Assembly: GCA_035301025.1 (NCBI GenBank)
Contig: DATGUV010000155.1
Span: forward strand, 1 to 13,270
Length of the DNA: 13,270 nucleotides
DNA from: CALAMD01 sp035301025
GTDB lineage: Bacteria; Bacillota; Bacilli; Bacillales; Amphibacillaceae
Direction: 5' to 3'
Part shown: piece after piece, positions 1-6,650 of the stretch
How the letters are laid out: every line of letters begins with the position of its first letter
Numbering within the stretch: the stretch's first letter is position 1
Made by a program: the position numbers and the translations under genes
Notes under the pieces: generated by a model
What the model was told of the DNA's origin: nothing
Seen by the model: only the letters and a program-made list of their open reading frames with translations
The model's database searches: none

Positions 1-21
1 TCCATAACGGTTTCTCCAAGC

Positions 22-59
22 AAAAACAAAAGAATGATCCAATACCTATGATCATTCTT
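22..59 (-). terminator. Rho-independent terminator after cwlD
   Basis: A perfect 10-bp inverted repeat (AAGAATGATC at 30-39, GATCATTCTT at 50-59) with a 10-base loop. Read on the minus strand it is followed by TTTGTTTTTG, a good U-rich tail. The cwlD stop codon (TGA, 54-52) lies inside the first arm, so the gene ends in its own terminator. Confidence 0.8.
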
Positions 60-765
60 CAAATTCTTCCGTCTCATACCGTAATATTCCTTGATATATA
101 CTAGCAGCCATCTTTCGTTGATATTCTTCTTGTTTGAGAAGGTCACGTTCCGCAGGGTTGGATAAAAAACCCAGTTCAACAATAGTACTAGGAACTTCTG
201 CATGTTTTAACAAATAAATACCTTGAATCGGCAAAGCTTCTCGAGTGGTATTTTCTAAGTTTCGAATGATTTCATCTTGAATCATTTTAGCTAAATGTTT
301 GCTTTCATCAAATCTTGGGTAATAAAAGGTCTGGGCCCCCCGCCACTTTGGTGAAGGAATTGCATTTAAATGAATCGTTAAAAACAATGCAGGATCTTTC
401 TCCTCTATAAAAGCTAATCGATTTTTTATATCTTCGGTCTTGCGATTCGATAGTCCCTTTGTATGTTCTGCCGCTAAATCCGTATCAATTTCCCGGGTTA
501 AATAAACGGTAGCTCCACCCTGTTCCAAATATTCACGGACAAAAAAAGATACATTTAGAGCAATATCCTTTTCTTCCGTCCCGTCAGCTCCAACAGCCCC
601 TCCATCTGGTCCACCATGTCCCGGATCAATCACAATTGTCTTTCCAGATAGTGGTAAACTCCATGAATCCCAAGCCATTTCCGTCTTCTCAACTGGAAGC
701 ATTAATAAATAAACAAGAAGTGCCAAACCTATGAACCATAAGCCAATATGCTTGTACCGTCTCAT
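52..765 (-). CDS. cwlD: Germination-specific N-acetylmuramoyl-L-alanine amidase CwlD
   Basis: Amidase_3-family zinc hydrolase of 237 aa. In spore formers CwlD, together with a deacetylase, cleaves the peptide side chain from muramic acid, the first step in making the muramic-delta-lactam of spore cortex that germination lytic enzymes recognise. Seen: an N-terminal membrane segment (about residues 7-24), then DPGHGGPDGGA with zinc ligand His50, EKDIAL with Glu65, TIHLNA with His132, and VELGFLSNP with catalytic Glu197. Length and the SLPLSGK, HLNAIPS and FLSNP stretches match B. subtilis CwlD as I remember it. Two starts are adjacent, GTG at 768 and ATG at 765; the ATG is preferred because AAGGGG lies 8 bases upstream of it. 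The gene looks monocistronic, with its own upstream promoter candidate and a terminator at its end. Confidence 0.93.
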   Translation of the reverse strand: MRRYKHIGLWFIGLALLVYLLMLPVEKTEMAWDSWSLPLSGKTIVIDPGHGGPDGGAVGADGTEEKDIALNVSFFVREYLEQGGATVYLTREIDTDLAAEHTKGLSNRKTEDIKNRLAFIEEKDPALFLTIHLNAIPSPKWRGAQTFYYPRFDESKHLAKMIQDEIIRNLENTTREALPIQGIYLLKHAEVPSTIVELGFLSNPAERDLLKQEEYQRKMAASIYQGILRYETEEFEE

Positions 766-796
766 CACACTCGCCCCTTATCCCACATTCTTATTC

Positions 797-825
797 ATTA
801 TATGGGACAAGGTTTTATTTTATAC
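797..825 (-). promoter_or_regulatory. Candidate sporulation (sigma-E/sigma-G type) promoter of cwlD
   Basis: On the minus strand, GTATAAA (825-819) is separated by 14 bases from CATATAAT (804-797), about 30 bases upstream of the start codon. This resembles the sigma-E pattern (ATA-rich -35, CATACAAT -10, spacing 13-15). The GTATA...CATATAA elements also partly fit sigma-G. B. subtilis cwlD is known to be expressed during sporulation. No TTGACA-like -35 lies at the right distance. The assignment comes only from reading the motif. Confidence 0.42.
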
Positions 826-849
826 CTGAATGAATTTCATAATGAACGA

Positions 850-1578
850 TTACTTAAAATCAAAGCCTCTTTTTTGTAAAAAGCTCTTCATATGCGGGCG
901 TCTTGGCGTACCTAAAAAAGCAGCCATGGATTCAGACCACGTAGCATCCTTCTGATTTGTTCCGCGTGTTTGATAATAATCTTTCATTGCTTCATCATAC
1001 GCAGGGATTAAATCATCATATTTTTCTGTATTATACGCATTTTCATGAACAACCGCCTCAATAGGAAAACGAGGCTTCACTTCATTCTTTTCATCAGGGA
1101 CGCCAATCGTTAACCCATACATTGGAGCAACCCCTTCCGGTAATTCTAACAATGCACTAATTTCTTCAGGGGCATTGCGGACACCACCAATATAGCAAAT
1201 ACCATATCCTAAAGACTCTGCCGCAGCGGCAATGTTTTGTGCAAACAAAGCTACATCTGTTGCAGCGACAAGTAAGTTTTCAGCCAAGTCAAAGGACACA
1301 TCCTTTCCCGCTTGACGTGCACCTTCTTTTATTCGATAAAAATCCATACACAAAACAAGGGCGGCTCCTGCTGTTTTAAATTGGGTTGGATTCTTTGATA
1401 GTTGGGCTAACTTTTCTTTCTTCTCTTCATCAGTAACATGAATAACCGAATACGCCTGCACGCCATTGGCAGTGGAAGCATGTTGTCCTGCCCGAATGAT
1501 TGTATGTAACACTTCTGAACGAATCTGTTCGTCCTTATATTTCCGAATGGAACTGTGTGAAATTAATGTCTTAATCAA
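850..1578 (-). CDS. NfsA/NfrA-family NAD(P)H-dependent FMN nitroreductase
   Basis: A 242-aa flavoprotein of the nitroreductase superfamily, NfsA/Frp/NfrA subgroup. Members use NAD(P)H and FMN to reduce nitroaromatics, quinones or free FMN in the cytoplasm. Seen: an N-terminal HSSIRKYKD motif (8-16, with the flavin-phosphate Arg), a QHASTANGVQAY segment (32-43), GYGICYIGGVRN (124-135) and GLTIGVPDEKNEVKPR (155-170), the last two typical of this subgroup; length matches the usual 240-250 aa. The start codon is TTG (1578-1576), supported by AAGGAGG seven bases upstream. It is transcribed away from the lipoprotein gene at 1814. I see no clear terminator before cwlD, so read-through is possible. 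The exact substrate and which B. subtilis paralogue it matches (NfrA1 or NfrA2) cannot be decided here. Confidence 0.88.
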   Translation of the reverse strand: MIKTLISHSSIRKYKDEQIRSEVLHTIIRAGQHASTANGVQAYSVIHVTDEEKKEKLAQLSKNPTQFKTAGAALVLCMDFYRIKEGARQAGKDVSFDLAENLLVAATDVALFAQNIAAAAESLGYGICYIGGVRNAPEEISALLELPEGVAPMYGLTIGVPDEKNEVKPRFPIEAVVHENAYNTEKYDDLIPAYDEAMKDYYQTRGTNQKDATWSESMAAFLGTPRRPHMKSFLQKRGFDFK

Positions 1579-1684
1579 TTGCCTTCCTCCTTGTGATCAT
1601 AACCATTACACCTTTAGTTTATCAAATATCTTTTATATGCAAAGCAATTGAACTCATGGAACAAAATGCACACACATCTTTCGA

Positions 1685-1699
1685 ATATGTTTAACATAT
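1685..1699. repeat. 15-bp palindrome, possible operator
   Basis: ATATGTTTAACATAT is a perfect palindrome with one central base (arms ATATGTT/AACATAT). It lies between the divergent nitroreductase and lipoprotein genes and overlaps the left arm of a longer inverted repeat. Size and symmetry suit a dimeric repressor, but I recognise no specific regulator. Confidence 0.45.
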
Positions 1700-1744
1700 G
1701 ATGAAGACGGATTTACTTTTTTAAATCCTGTTCCTTCATCATAT
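1696..1744. repeat. Long imperfect inverted repeat in the divergent spacer
   Basis: Outer arms of 11 bp (ATATGATGAAG at 1696-1706, CTTCATCATAT at 1734-1744) enclose inner arms of 7 bp (GGATTTA at 1709-1715, TAAATCC at 1722-1728) around a 6-base loop, with a small internal loop between. Neither strand has a U-run after the stem, so it is not a standard terminator. It could be an RNA element in the 5' leader of one flanking gene, or a protein site. Confidence 0.6.
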
Positions 1745-1813
1745 ATCTAAAGAAACAGATGATTGTAATTAGGATATGAATTCAGTAGGATAGAGGTAGA
1801 AAGGATGATACCT

Positions 1814-2668
1814 ATGAAAAAGTGGCTTATAGCAATTATTAGTATTTTTATGTTAATGCTTGCAGCTTGTTCAGAAACAGCGACTCCTAGCGAGGAAACT
1901 TCAGAGGAAAATGAAAGTTCACTAACAGCTGAAGAAGTGTATGAAAAAGCAATGGAGCAAATGGAAGCATTACAAAGCTTTGCATTTGACATGAAAATGG
2001 AACAATCCATGGAATTTGGCGAAGAGGAAACCGTCAGTTCAATAGCAGACATTAGCGGTGAAATGACTGAAGATCCATTTATGATGTATCAAAACGGAAG
2101 CATAGAAATGGATTCGGATCCCATTGGGTTAATGGAAATCAACTTAGAGATGTATGCAGAAGATAATGTGGTTTATATATATGAAGATATGTTTAACAAC
2201 TGGATGAAAGGGTCTCTAGACGACTTAAGTGATGTAGGGCTAGAAGTCGGTGAAGAACAATCCCCCTTCTCTCATATTGAAGATTTGGAAGAATACATCG
2301 ATGAGTTCACATTCGAACAAACAGACGACACATTCATCTTTAAACTAGAAACAGACAGTGAAAAATTCAAGCAGTTACTCTTAGAAGAAGTTCAAGAATT
2401 CCAATTGGATATGAGTGGAAATGATGATGTGTTAGAAACCCTTGAAATCGAACAACTACACTATACATTTACCATTGATAAAGAGACATTTGACACATTA
2501 TCATTCAGCATTGACTTTTCAATCCAACTAACAGAAAACGGTGAAACCCTCTCTGTTTCATCTGTTATTGACGCAGAATTCTCAAACTTTAACGGAATTG
2601 AAGAGATTACAATTCCAGAAGAAGTAATCGAAGAAGCAATTGATGGAAGTGATGCATTTGGATTTTAA
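1814..2668 (+). CDS. Acidic lipoprotein, DUF6612/LppX-LolA-like
   Basis: A 284-aa predicted lipoprotein. The signal peptide starts MKKWLIAI and ends in a lipobox LMLAAC with the lipidated Cys at 19, followed by an acidic Ser/Thr/Glu linker. The rest (LTAEEVYEKAMEQMEALQSF, then alternating strands of acidic and hydrophobic residues) resembles the Bacillota lipoproteins grouped as DUF6612, which probably share the LolA/LppX half-barrel fold; no biochemical function is established. Start choice: ATG at 1814 has AAGGA eight bases upstream and gives a clean signal peptide. An in-frame ATG at 1805 has GAGG eight bases upstream and is a real alternative (287 aa). It is a single gene, divergent from the nitroreductase and ended by a hairpin. 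A weak sigma-A-like pair (TTGTAA, 17 bases, TAGGAT ending at 1791) is the only promoter candidate I see. Confidence 0.8.
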   Translation: MKKWLIAIISIFMLMLAACSETATPSEETSEENESSLTAEEVYEKAMEQMEALQSFAFDMKMEQSMEFGEEETVSSIADISGEMTEDPFMMYQNGSIEMDSDPIGLMEINLEMYAEDNVVYIYEDMFNNWMKGSLDDLSDVGLEVGEEQSPFSHIEDLEEYIDEFTFEQTDDTFIFKLETDSEKFKQLLLEEVQEFQLDMSGNDDVLETLEIEQLHYTFTIDKETFDTLSFSIDFSIQLTENGETLSVSSVIDAEFSNFNGIEEITIPEEVIEEAIDGSDAFGF

Positions 2669-2713
2669 AAGACAAAGAGGTCGAACACATTTGTTCGACC
2701 ACTTCTTTTAAAA
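2663..2713. terminator. Two-way terminator between convergent genes
   Basis: An inner stem GGTCGAAC (2679-2686)/GTTCGACC (2693-2700) with a 6-base loop, extended by outer arms TTTTAAAAGA (2663-2672)/TCTTTTAAAA (2704-2713). On the plus strand the inner stem is followed by ACTTCTTTT, on the minus strand by TCTTTGTCTTTT, so it can end both the lipoprotein transcript and the transcript coming from 3416. The lipoprotein stop codon (2666-2668) lies in the outer arm. Confidence 0.75.
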
Positions 2714-2759
2714 AAATAAAAACTGCATTATTATGATTACAATAAAAGTATTAAAATAA

Positions 2760-3416
2760 TTATTCTATTTTATCATCTGGTCCGTCTTCATAATCATTAT
2801 CTTCATCATCTATACCTTCTTCCGGATCATCTTCAGGAGTTTTCTCTTCGCCGCCATCTTCATTATCCGTTTCATCCGGTTTCTTATGAGGATCTTCTAT
2901 ATCATCTTGATCATTGTTTTCGGAGTTTTCTTTGTCATCTTCTTCATTCTTAGAATTATCCCCTTCATGATTATCATTGTTAACAGGATTTTGGGACGGT
3001 TTAGTGGGGTCTTTTTTCTGTTGGTCTTTTTCATCCTCTTTCCTTTGACTCCAATGATCTTGTCCACCATCATCGTTAACACTTTGCTCATTGGTAACTG
3101 GAGTTACATTTTCATGTTGATCAGCTTCCTCCAGTTCTTCCTCAATTTCATCATCCTCATCTAATTCATCCAATTCTAATCGTTCAATATCTTCTTTCGG
3201 TTCAAAAAAGCTTTTGTGTTCTAAATCAATGCGTAACTTTTGAATGGACAGTCCGAGTTCTTCTTGTGTTTCCTCTTTATGTATTGTAATCCCTTTAACA
3301 TTCTTATTATTTAATAAATCTGGATGCTCTTTATTCCCAGTTGCCATAACAATTCCGATAACTCCAACCGTCAAAGAGATGCAAATTAAAACAGTGAGGA
3401 TTTCTCTTTTATGCAT
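2760..3416 (-). CDS. Unrecognised membrane-anchored, extremely acidic protein
   Basis: A 218-aa protein I cannot assign to a family. Seen: a short positive start (MHKREI), one hydrophobic segment (about residues 6-25) that can act as an uncleaved anchor or signal, a short mixed region (to about 85) containing FFEPKEDIERLELDEL that could form a helix or coiled coil, then a C-terminal half of low complexity dominated by Asp, Glu, Asn, Lys, Pro and Gln. With the positive-inside rule the acidic tail should face the outside. The ATG at 3416 is chosen because GGAGG lies just upstream; a longer in-frame reading to 3455 would start inside the promoter region. Its own promoter and flanking terminators make it monocistronic. 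A surface charge, cation-binding or wall-associated role is possible, but nothing shows it. Confidence 0.72.
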   Translation of the reverse strand: MHKREILTVLICISLTVGVIGIVMATGNKEHPDLLNNKNVKGITIHKEETQEELGLSIQKLRIDLEHKSFFEPKEDIERLELDELDEDDEIEEELEEADQHENVTPVTNEQSVNDDGGQDHWSQRKEDEKDQQKKDPTKPSQNPVNNDNHEGDNSKNEEDDKENSENNDQDDIEDPHKKPDETDNEDGGEEKTPEDDPEEGIDDEDNDYEDGPDDKIE

Positions 3417-3446
3417 AAGAACCTCCCCCCTCCGACATTTCCTTCT

Positions 3447-3474
3447 ATTGTACACGAATCGTTTAATAGTTCAA
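3447..3474 (-). promoter_or_regulatory. Sigma-A-like promoter of the acidic-protein gene
   Basis: On the minus strand, TTGAAC (3474-3469), a 16-base spacer, then TACAAT (3452-3447). The -10 matches 5 of 6 and the -35 matches 4 of 6 bases. It lies about 30 bases upstream of the ATG at 3416, leaving room for a short leader with the GGAGG ribosome site. Confidence 0.6.
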
Positions 3475-3498
3475 TAGCCTTAAGCTTAAGGGCCTATT
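3473..3498. repeat. Palindrome touching the -35 box
   Basis: CCTTAAGCTTAAGG (3478-3491) is a perfect 14-bp palindrome. The symmetry continues outwards as AATAG (3473-3477)/CTATT (3494-3498), with two unpaired bases (GC) on one side. It abuts the -35 of the promoter for the acidic-protein gene, a good place for a regulator. No known box was recognised. Confidence 0.5.
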
Positions 3499-3527
3499 AA
3501 TTCCGATGTTAAAATTATTTTAGAAAT

Positions 3528-3564
3528 AAAAAACGAGCGAGAAAACATATTGTTCTCTCGCTCG
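3528..3564 (-). terminator. Rho-independent terminator of the opp operon
   Basis: A 9-bp GC-rich stem (CGAGCGAGA at 3534-3542, TCTCGCTCG at 3556-3564) with a 13-base loop. On the minus strand it is followed by TTTTTTATTT. It lies about 20 bases after the oppA stop codon. Confidence 0.88.
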
Positions 3565-3584
3565 CTTTTAATAAACAAATATTA

Positions 3585-5447
3585 TTAATCTACTTCAGGC
3601 TCATCTGAACTTACACCGATTTTATACAATCCTAAATCACTGTATATATCAGAATAAGGGTCTACAGTATAATTAACAACACGTTTGTTTACCGGCTTAA
3701 TCATTAAAGCAAAGTTTAATGGGAATACCGGAACTTCATCGACCATTAATTCATGCCAATCTTTATATGCATCTTTACGGAATTCTAAGTCAAATGCATC
3801 TTCGGAAAGAGCTACCTTTAATAACTCTTCACTTTCTTCATTATCCCAGCGTGCAAAGTTAAATCTTGCATTTTTACCATAGAGACCAGTCTTATCTACG
3901 TCAGATCCTGTTCCCCATGCTCCACCAAAAATATCTACATCTGGGTCATCTTGTTCATCACCGTTTCCTACACGGTCATAGAAGTCTTCGAATGCTAGCA
4001 ACTTACCAGTGTGTAATTGAACATTAATTCCAATATCTTCCCACATTTGCATGTTTAACTTAGCAAGTGGTTCTGCAGTTTCTCCACCTGACATAGCTGC
4101 ATAATTTAATACCATTTCATTTCCGTCAAGATCTTTAAAGAAGCCATCATCGCCTCTTTCATAACCTGATTCTTCTAGCAATGCTATTGCCCCTTCAGGA
4201 TCAAATTCATATCCTTCCCAAGTTGGATCATGGTATAGATGATGCCTAGGGTCAATTACTGAGTTAGCTTCCCAACGTAGGCCATGATAAAATTCATCAC
4301 CGATTAAGTCTCCACTAATAGCCATTGCCATTGCTTTACGTAAGTTCTTATCCTGTAAAGGCGTTTCTCTATTTTGATTAACTTGTTTTTCATCAAAATC
4401 CCATTCACCAAGCTTGAATCCGATATATGAGAAGTAGTTATCATAATATGCAAGGAACTCTACGTTTGACAAATCTTCATTATCAGGGTATTGATCCGCA
4501 GGGAAATCGTTAATTAAATCAACTTCACCTGTTGCAAGTGCCTGAGCTACTGTTGAACTACTAATTACTTTCAGAGTGACCTTATCTAACGCAGGCTCTC
4601 CTCTCCAGTAATCTTCGTTCTTCGTATATGTTACTGATTCTCCAGGTACAATTGTATCTACCTTGTAAGGTCCAAATCCAATTGGATTTTTACGAACTGC
4701 ATCAGATGCTTCCATATCTTCTACAGGAATATCGCCAAAAATGTGTTTCGGTAATGCGTATGTCCAAATTCCTCCAGATAAGAGTGAAGGAGTTGATTCA
4801 ATATACGTAATTTCTAGTGTCTTATCATCAATTACTTTAATTCCTGAAATCTCATCTGCTTCACCATTGTGGAATTCTTCAATTCCCTCAATGTTACGAA
4901 GCGTGTCGTCAAAACGGACACCAGTATAATCCTCATGAGCAATTACTTCATGTGCAAACGCCCAGTCTTCAGCAGTTACCGGCTCACCATCATGCCAATT
5001 TACTTCATCACGAATAGTGAAGGTAAATACGTGACCAGACTCATCGTGTTCCCACGTAGCTGCACCTTCTTGGCTATATAAAAAGTCTCCATCAGTGTGA
5101 ATAAGACTTTCATCAAACCAATTAATTACTTCAGCATCAGGGTTACCTGAGTAGAAGTTCCAGTTTAAGGTACCTTTAAATGGATCGTCTGAAACTAGCC
5201 CATAATTCAGCTCGCCACCATCAATTGCTTCATCTGTATTCGAAACATCTTGGTTAAAGAGAGCAAGTGCTTCTTCCCCTTTATTTACCGGCTCATCGCC
5301 TTCGCCTTCTCCTTCACCTTCTGATGCCGGTGGATCTTCTTTGTCCTTCCCATTTTCGTTATCCTTATCACTACTACAAGCTACGAGTGCAAGTGACAAC
5401 ACGAGAAGCATAGCAAGCAAAACCTTATAAAACTTGTTGCTTTTCAT
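3585..5447 (-). CDS. oppA: Oligopeptide ABC transporter substrate-binding lipoprotein OppA
   Basis: Binding protein (620 aa, SBP_bac_5 family) that captures peptides at the outer face of the membrane and hands them to OppBC. Seen: a signal peptide with lipobox LALVAC (lipidated Cys24), a flexible acidic linker with a GEGEGEGD run (residues 25-57), then the family hallmark FTFTIRDEVNWHDGEP (141-156) and NPIGFGPYKVD in the first third. The length and the downstream position fit the larger OppA/AppA proteins of Bacillota rather than the ~545-aa B. subtilis OppA. GGGAGG lies about 10 bases before the ATG. The protein is strongly acidic, as in salt-tolerant species. It is the last gene of the operon, separated from oppC by 258 bases holding a promoter and regulatory sites, so it is probably also transcribed alone. 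Peptide size preference cannot be read from sequence. Confidence 0.92.
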   Translation of the reverse strand: MKSNKFYKVLLAMLLVLSLALVACSSDKDNENGKDKEDPPASEGEGEGEGDEPVNKGEEALALFNQDVSNTDEAIDGGELNYGLVSDDPFKGTLNWNFYSGNPDAEVINWFDESLIHTDGDFLYSQEGAATWEHDESGHVFTFTIRDEVNWHDGEPVTAEDWAFAHEVIAHEDYTGVRFDDTLRNIEGIEEFHNGEADEISGIKVIDDKTLEITYIESTPSLLSGGIWTYALPKHIFGDIPVEDMEASDAVRKNPIGFGPYKVDTIVPGESVTYTKNEDYWRGEPALDKVTLKVISSSTVAQALATGEVDLINDFPADQYPDNEDLSNVEFLAYYDNYFSYIGFKLGEWDFDEKQVNQNRETPLQDKNLRKAMAMAISGDLIGDEFYHGLRWEANSVIDPRHHLYHDPTWEGYEFDPEGAIALLEESGYERGDDGFFKDLDGNEMVLNYAAMSGGETAEPLAKLNMQMWEDIGINVQLHTGKLLAFEDFYDRVGNGDEQDDPDVDIFGGAWGTGSDVDKTGLYGKNARFNFARWDNEESEELLKVALSEDAFDLEFRKDAYKDWHELMVDEVPVFPLNFALMIKPVNKRVVNYTVDPYSDIYSDLGLYKIGVSSDEPEVD

Positions 5448-5641
5448 CCTAAAATAACCTCCCTTAGTTATTTAAAAGTTTTACATCGCTGTATAATTTT
5501 TTGCGATGTTATATATTAAGCATTTAAGTCATTTTAATCTTTAAGAGACTTAAATGTTAATAACACATTACAAACCATTACCTTGTAGGCAATTTTCTGA
5601 AAAAATATGTTGGGGATTAAACAAAGTGTGTAATCCCTCCT
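5448..5641 (-). promoter_or_regulatory. Structured 5' leader of oppA
   Basis: From the predicted start near 5641 to the ATG, the leader is about 190 bases with four inverted repeats: GGGATTA/TAATCCC (5637-5631 with 5619-5613); a 10-bp pair plus wobble, CATTTAAGTC/GACTTAAATG (5556-5547 with 5530-5521); ACATCGC/GCGATGT (5509-5503 with 5489-5483); and AAATAAC/GTTATTT (5473-5467 with 5458-5452). The last presents the SD (GGGAGG) in and beside an 8-base loop. I could not match it to a known riboswitch class. It may serve mRNA stability or translation control. Confidence 0.45.
5591..5605. promoter_or_regulatory. CodY box downstream of the oppA promoter
   Basis: AATTTTCTGAAAAAA matches the CodY consensus AATTTTCWGAAAATT at 13 of 15 positions (only the last two differ). 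It lies about 35-50 bases downstream of the predicted oppA transcription start, where bound CodY could block elongation. CodY responds to branched-chain amino acids and GTP and is known to repress peptide transporters in B. subtilis. Confidence 0.68.
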
Positions 5642-5647
5642 TCTAAC

Positions 5648-5675
5648 ATTATACTAAATTGTTAGAAAAAATCAA
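5648..5675 (-). promoter_or_regulatory. Internal sigma-A promoter for oppA, overlapped by an inverted repeat and a weak CodY-like box
   Basis: On the minus strand, TTGATT (5675-5670), a 16-base spacer, then a perfect TATAAT (5653-5648). The -10 and most of the spacer lie inside the inverted repeat TTCTAACA (5641-5648)/TGTTAGAA (5660-5667). A weak CodY-like sequence, AATTGTTAGAAAAAA (5657-5671, 11 of 15), overlaps the spacer and the edge of the -35. This would let oppA be made in excess over the membrane and ATPase parts, as is usual for binding proteins. Confidence 0.68.
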
Positions 5676-5705
5676 GTCTTTTTATTAATGTAGTATTTTC
5701 GAATA

Positions 5706-6614
5706 TTATCCTCTTCGCTGTTGAGCGTTAGATGCTCTTTTGAGTGCTTCACCAATGTTTCGGACACTAAGCATTAACACTAAAATCAACACCGCTGCAG
5801 GTACCCATACCCACCAACGTTTCTCTAATGTAGTTGGGTTTGTTGCATAACTTAACAGTGTTCCGAGACTTGGGGTACTTTCTGGAAAACCAAATCCTAA
5901 GAAGGAAAGTCCAGACTCAATTCCAATATTGGCTGCTAAAGCAAGAGTCATATTTACAATAATAATAGATGAGATATTTGGAAACACATGTGAAAACATA
6001 ATCGTAAAATTCGATGTTCCTAACGTTTTCGATGCATTTACGTAATCCAGTTCTCGTTCTTGTAGTGCCTTCGAACGTACCAATCTAGCAATTCCCATCC
6101 ATAGAAATGCAGTCATTATAAGGGAAAATGATATAATACTATACTTAGGTACTAAAGAAACAAAGATAATAACAATCATTAAGAAAGGTAAAATTAAAAA
6201 GAAATCTAAGATACGCATCAACACGTTATCTGTTGAACCACCGAAATATCCTGCTGTAAGCCCAAATAGTACACCTACAGTTCCACTCATTACTGTTACG
6301 AGAATACCAATTAATAAAGAGTTTCTCGTACCAATGATTAATTGACCAAATATATCTCTTCCACCAGTATCTGTACCTAAAATATGCTCAGAAGAAGGTG
6401 GTTCAAACCTTGATAGTACATCAATTCTCGTTACTTCCTTTAAATCAAGCATTGCTGATCCGATAAAAACCGTTAATGTTATTAACACAAAAAGAATGAG
6501 CGATCCAAGTGCAAGCTTATCTCGAACAATTTCAGTCCAAAAAATACGGAGGCCTGAAGGGCTTACATTGGAATCTTCCTCTTTTTCAACTGTTTCAACA
6601 ACCTCATTCGCCAT
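5706..6614 (-). CDS. oppC: Oligopeptide ABC transporter permease OppC
   Basis: Inner-membrane permease (302 aa) that forms the peptide channel with OppB. Seen: the OppC/DppC N-terminal region with a membrane segment at about 34-56, the family motif HILGTDTGGRDIFGQL (77-92), four to five further membrane segments, and the ATPase-coupling EAA loop NASKTLG...FSHVFPN (193-213). The start is the ATG at 6614, set by GAGGTGAT about six bases upstream; an in-frame GTG at 6623 lies within that ribosome site and is rejected. It follows oppB after 36 bases. The next gene, oppA, is 258 bases away. Confidence 0.93.
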   Translation of the reverse strand: MANEVVETVEKEEDSNVSPSGLRIFWTEIVRDKLALGSLILFVLITLTVFIGSAMLDLKEVTRIDVLSRFEPPSSEHILGTDTGGRDIFGQLIIGTRNSLLIGILVTVMSGTVGVLFGLTAGYFGGSTDNVLMRILDFFLILPFLMIVIIFVSLVPKYSIISFSLIMTAFLWMGIARLVRSKALQERELDYVNASKTLGTSNFTIMFSHVFPNISSIIIVNMTLALAANIGIESGLSFLGFGFPESTPSLGTLLSYATNPTTLEKRWWVWVPAAVLILVLMLSVRNIGEALKRASNAQQRRG

Positions 6615-6650
6615 ATTTATCACCTCAAACTTCTTTTAAGTAATTCTGTA

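Noticed and set aside
1689..1714. Sigma-B-like promoter (GTTTAA, 14 bases, GGATTT) upstream of the lipoprotein gene
   Set aside because: The -10 part fits the GGGTAT pattern poorly and both elements lie in the palindrome and hairpin, so the match may be chance.
2886..3164. Plus-strand hydrophobic reading frame opposite the acidic-protein gene
   Set aside because: It is the expected complement of Asp/Glu-rich codons (GAT/GAA read as ATC/TTC). It has no ribosome site, and the minus-strand frame has promoter, SD and terminator.
5600..5637. GGGATTA/TAATCCC stem followed by a run of six T on the minus strand, as an attenuator of oppA
   Set aside because: The T-run starts seven bases after a short 7-bp stem with an 11-base loop, and it is already explained as part of the CodY box.
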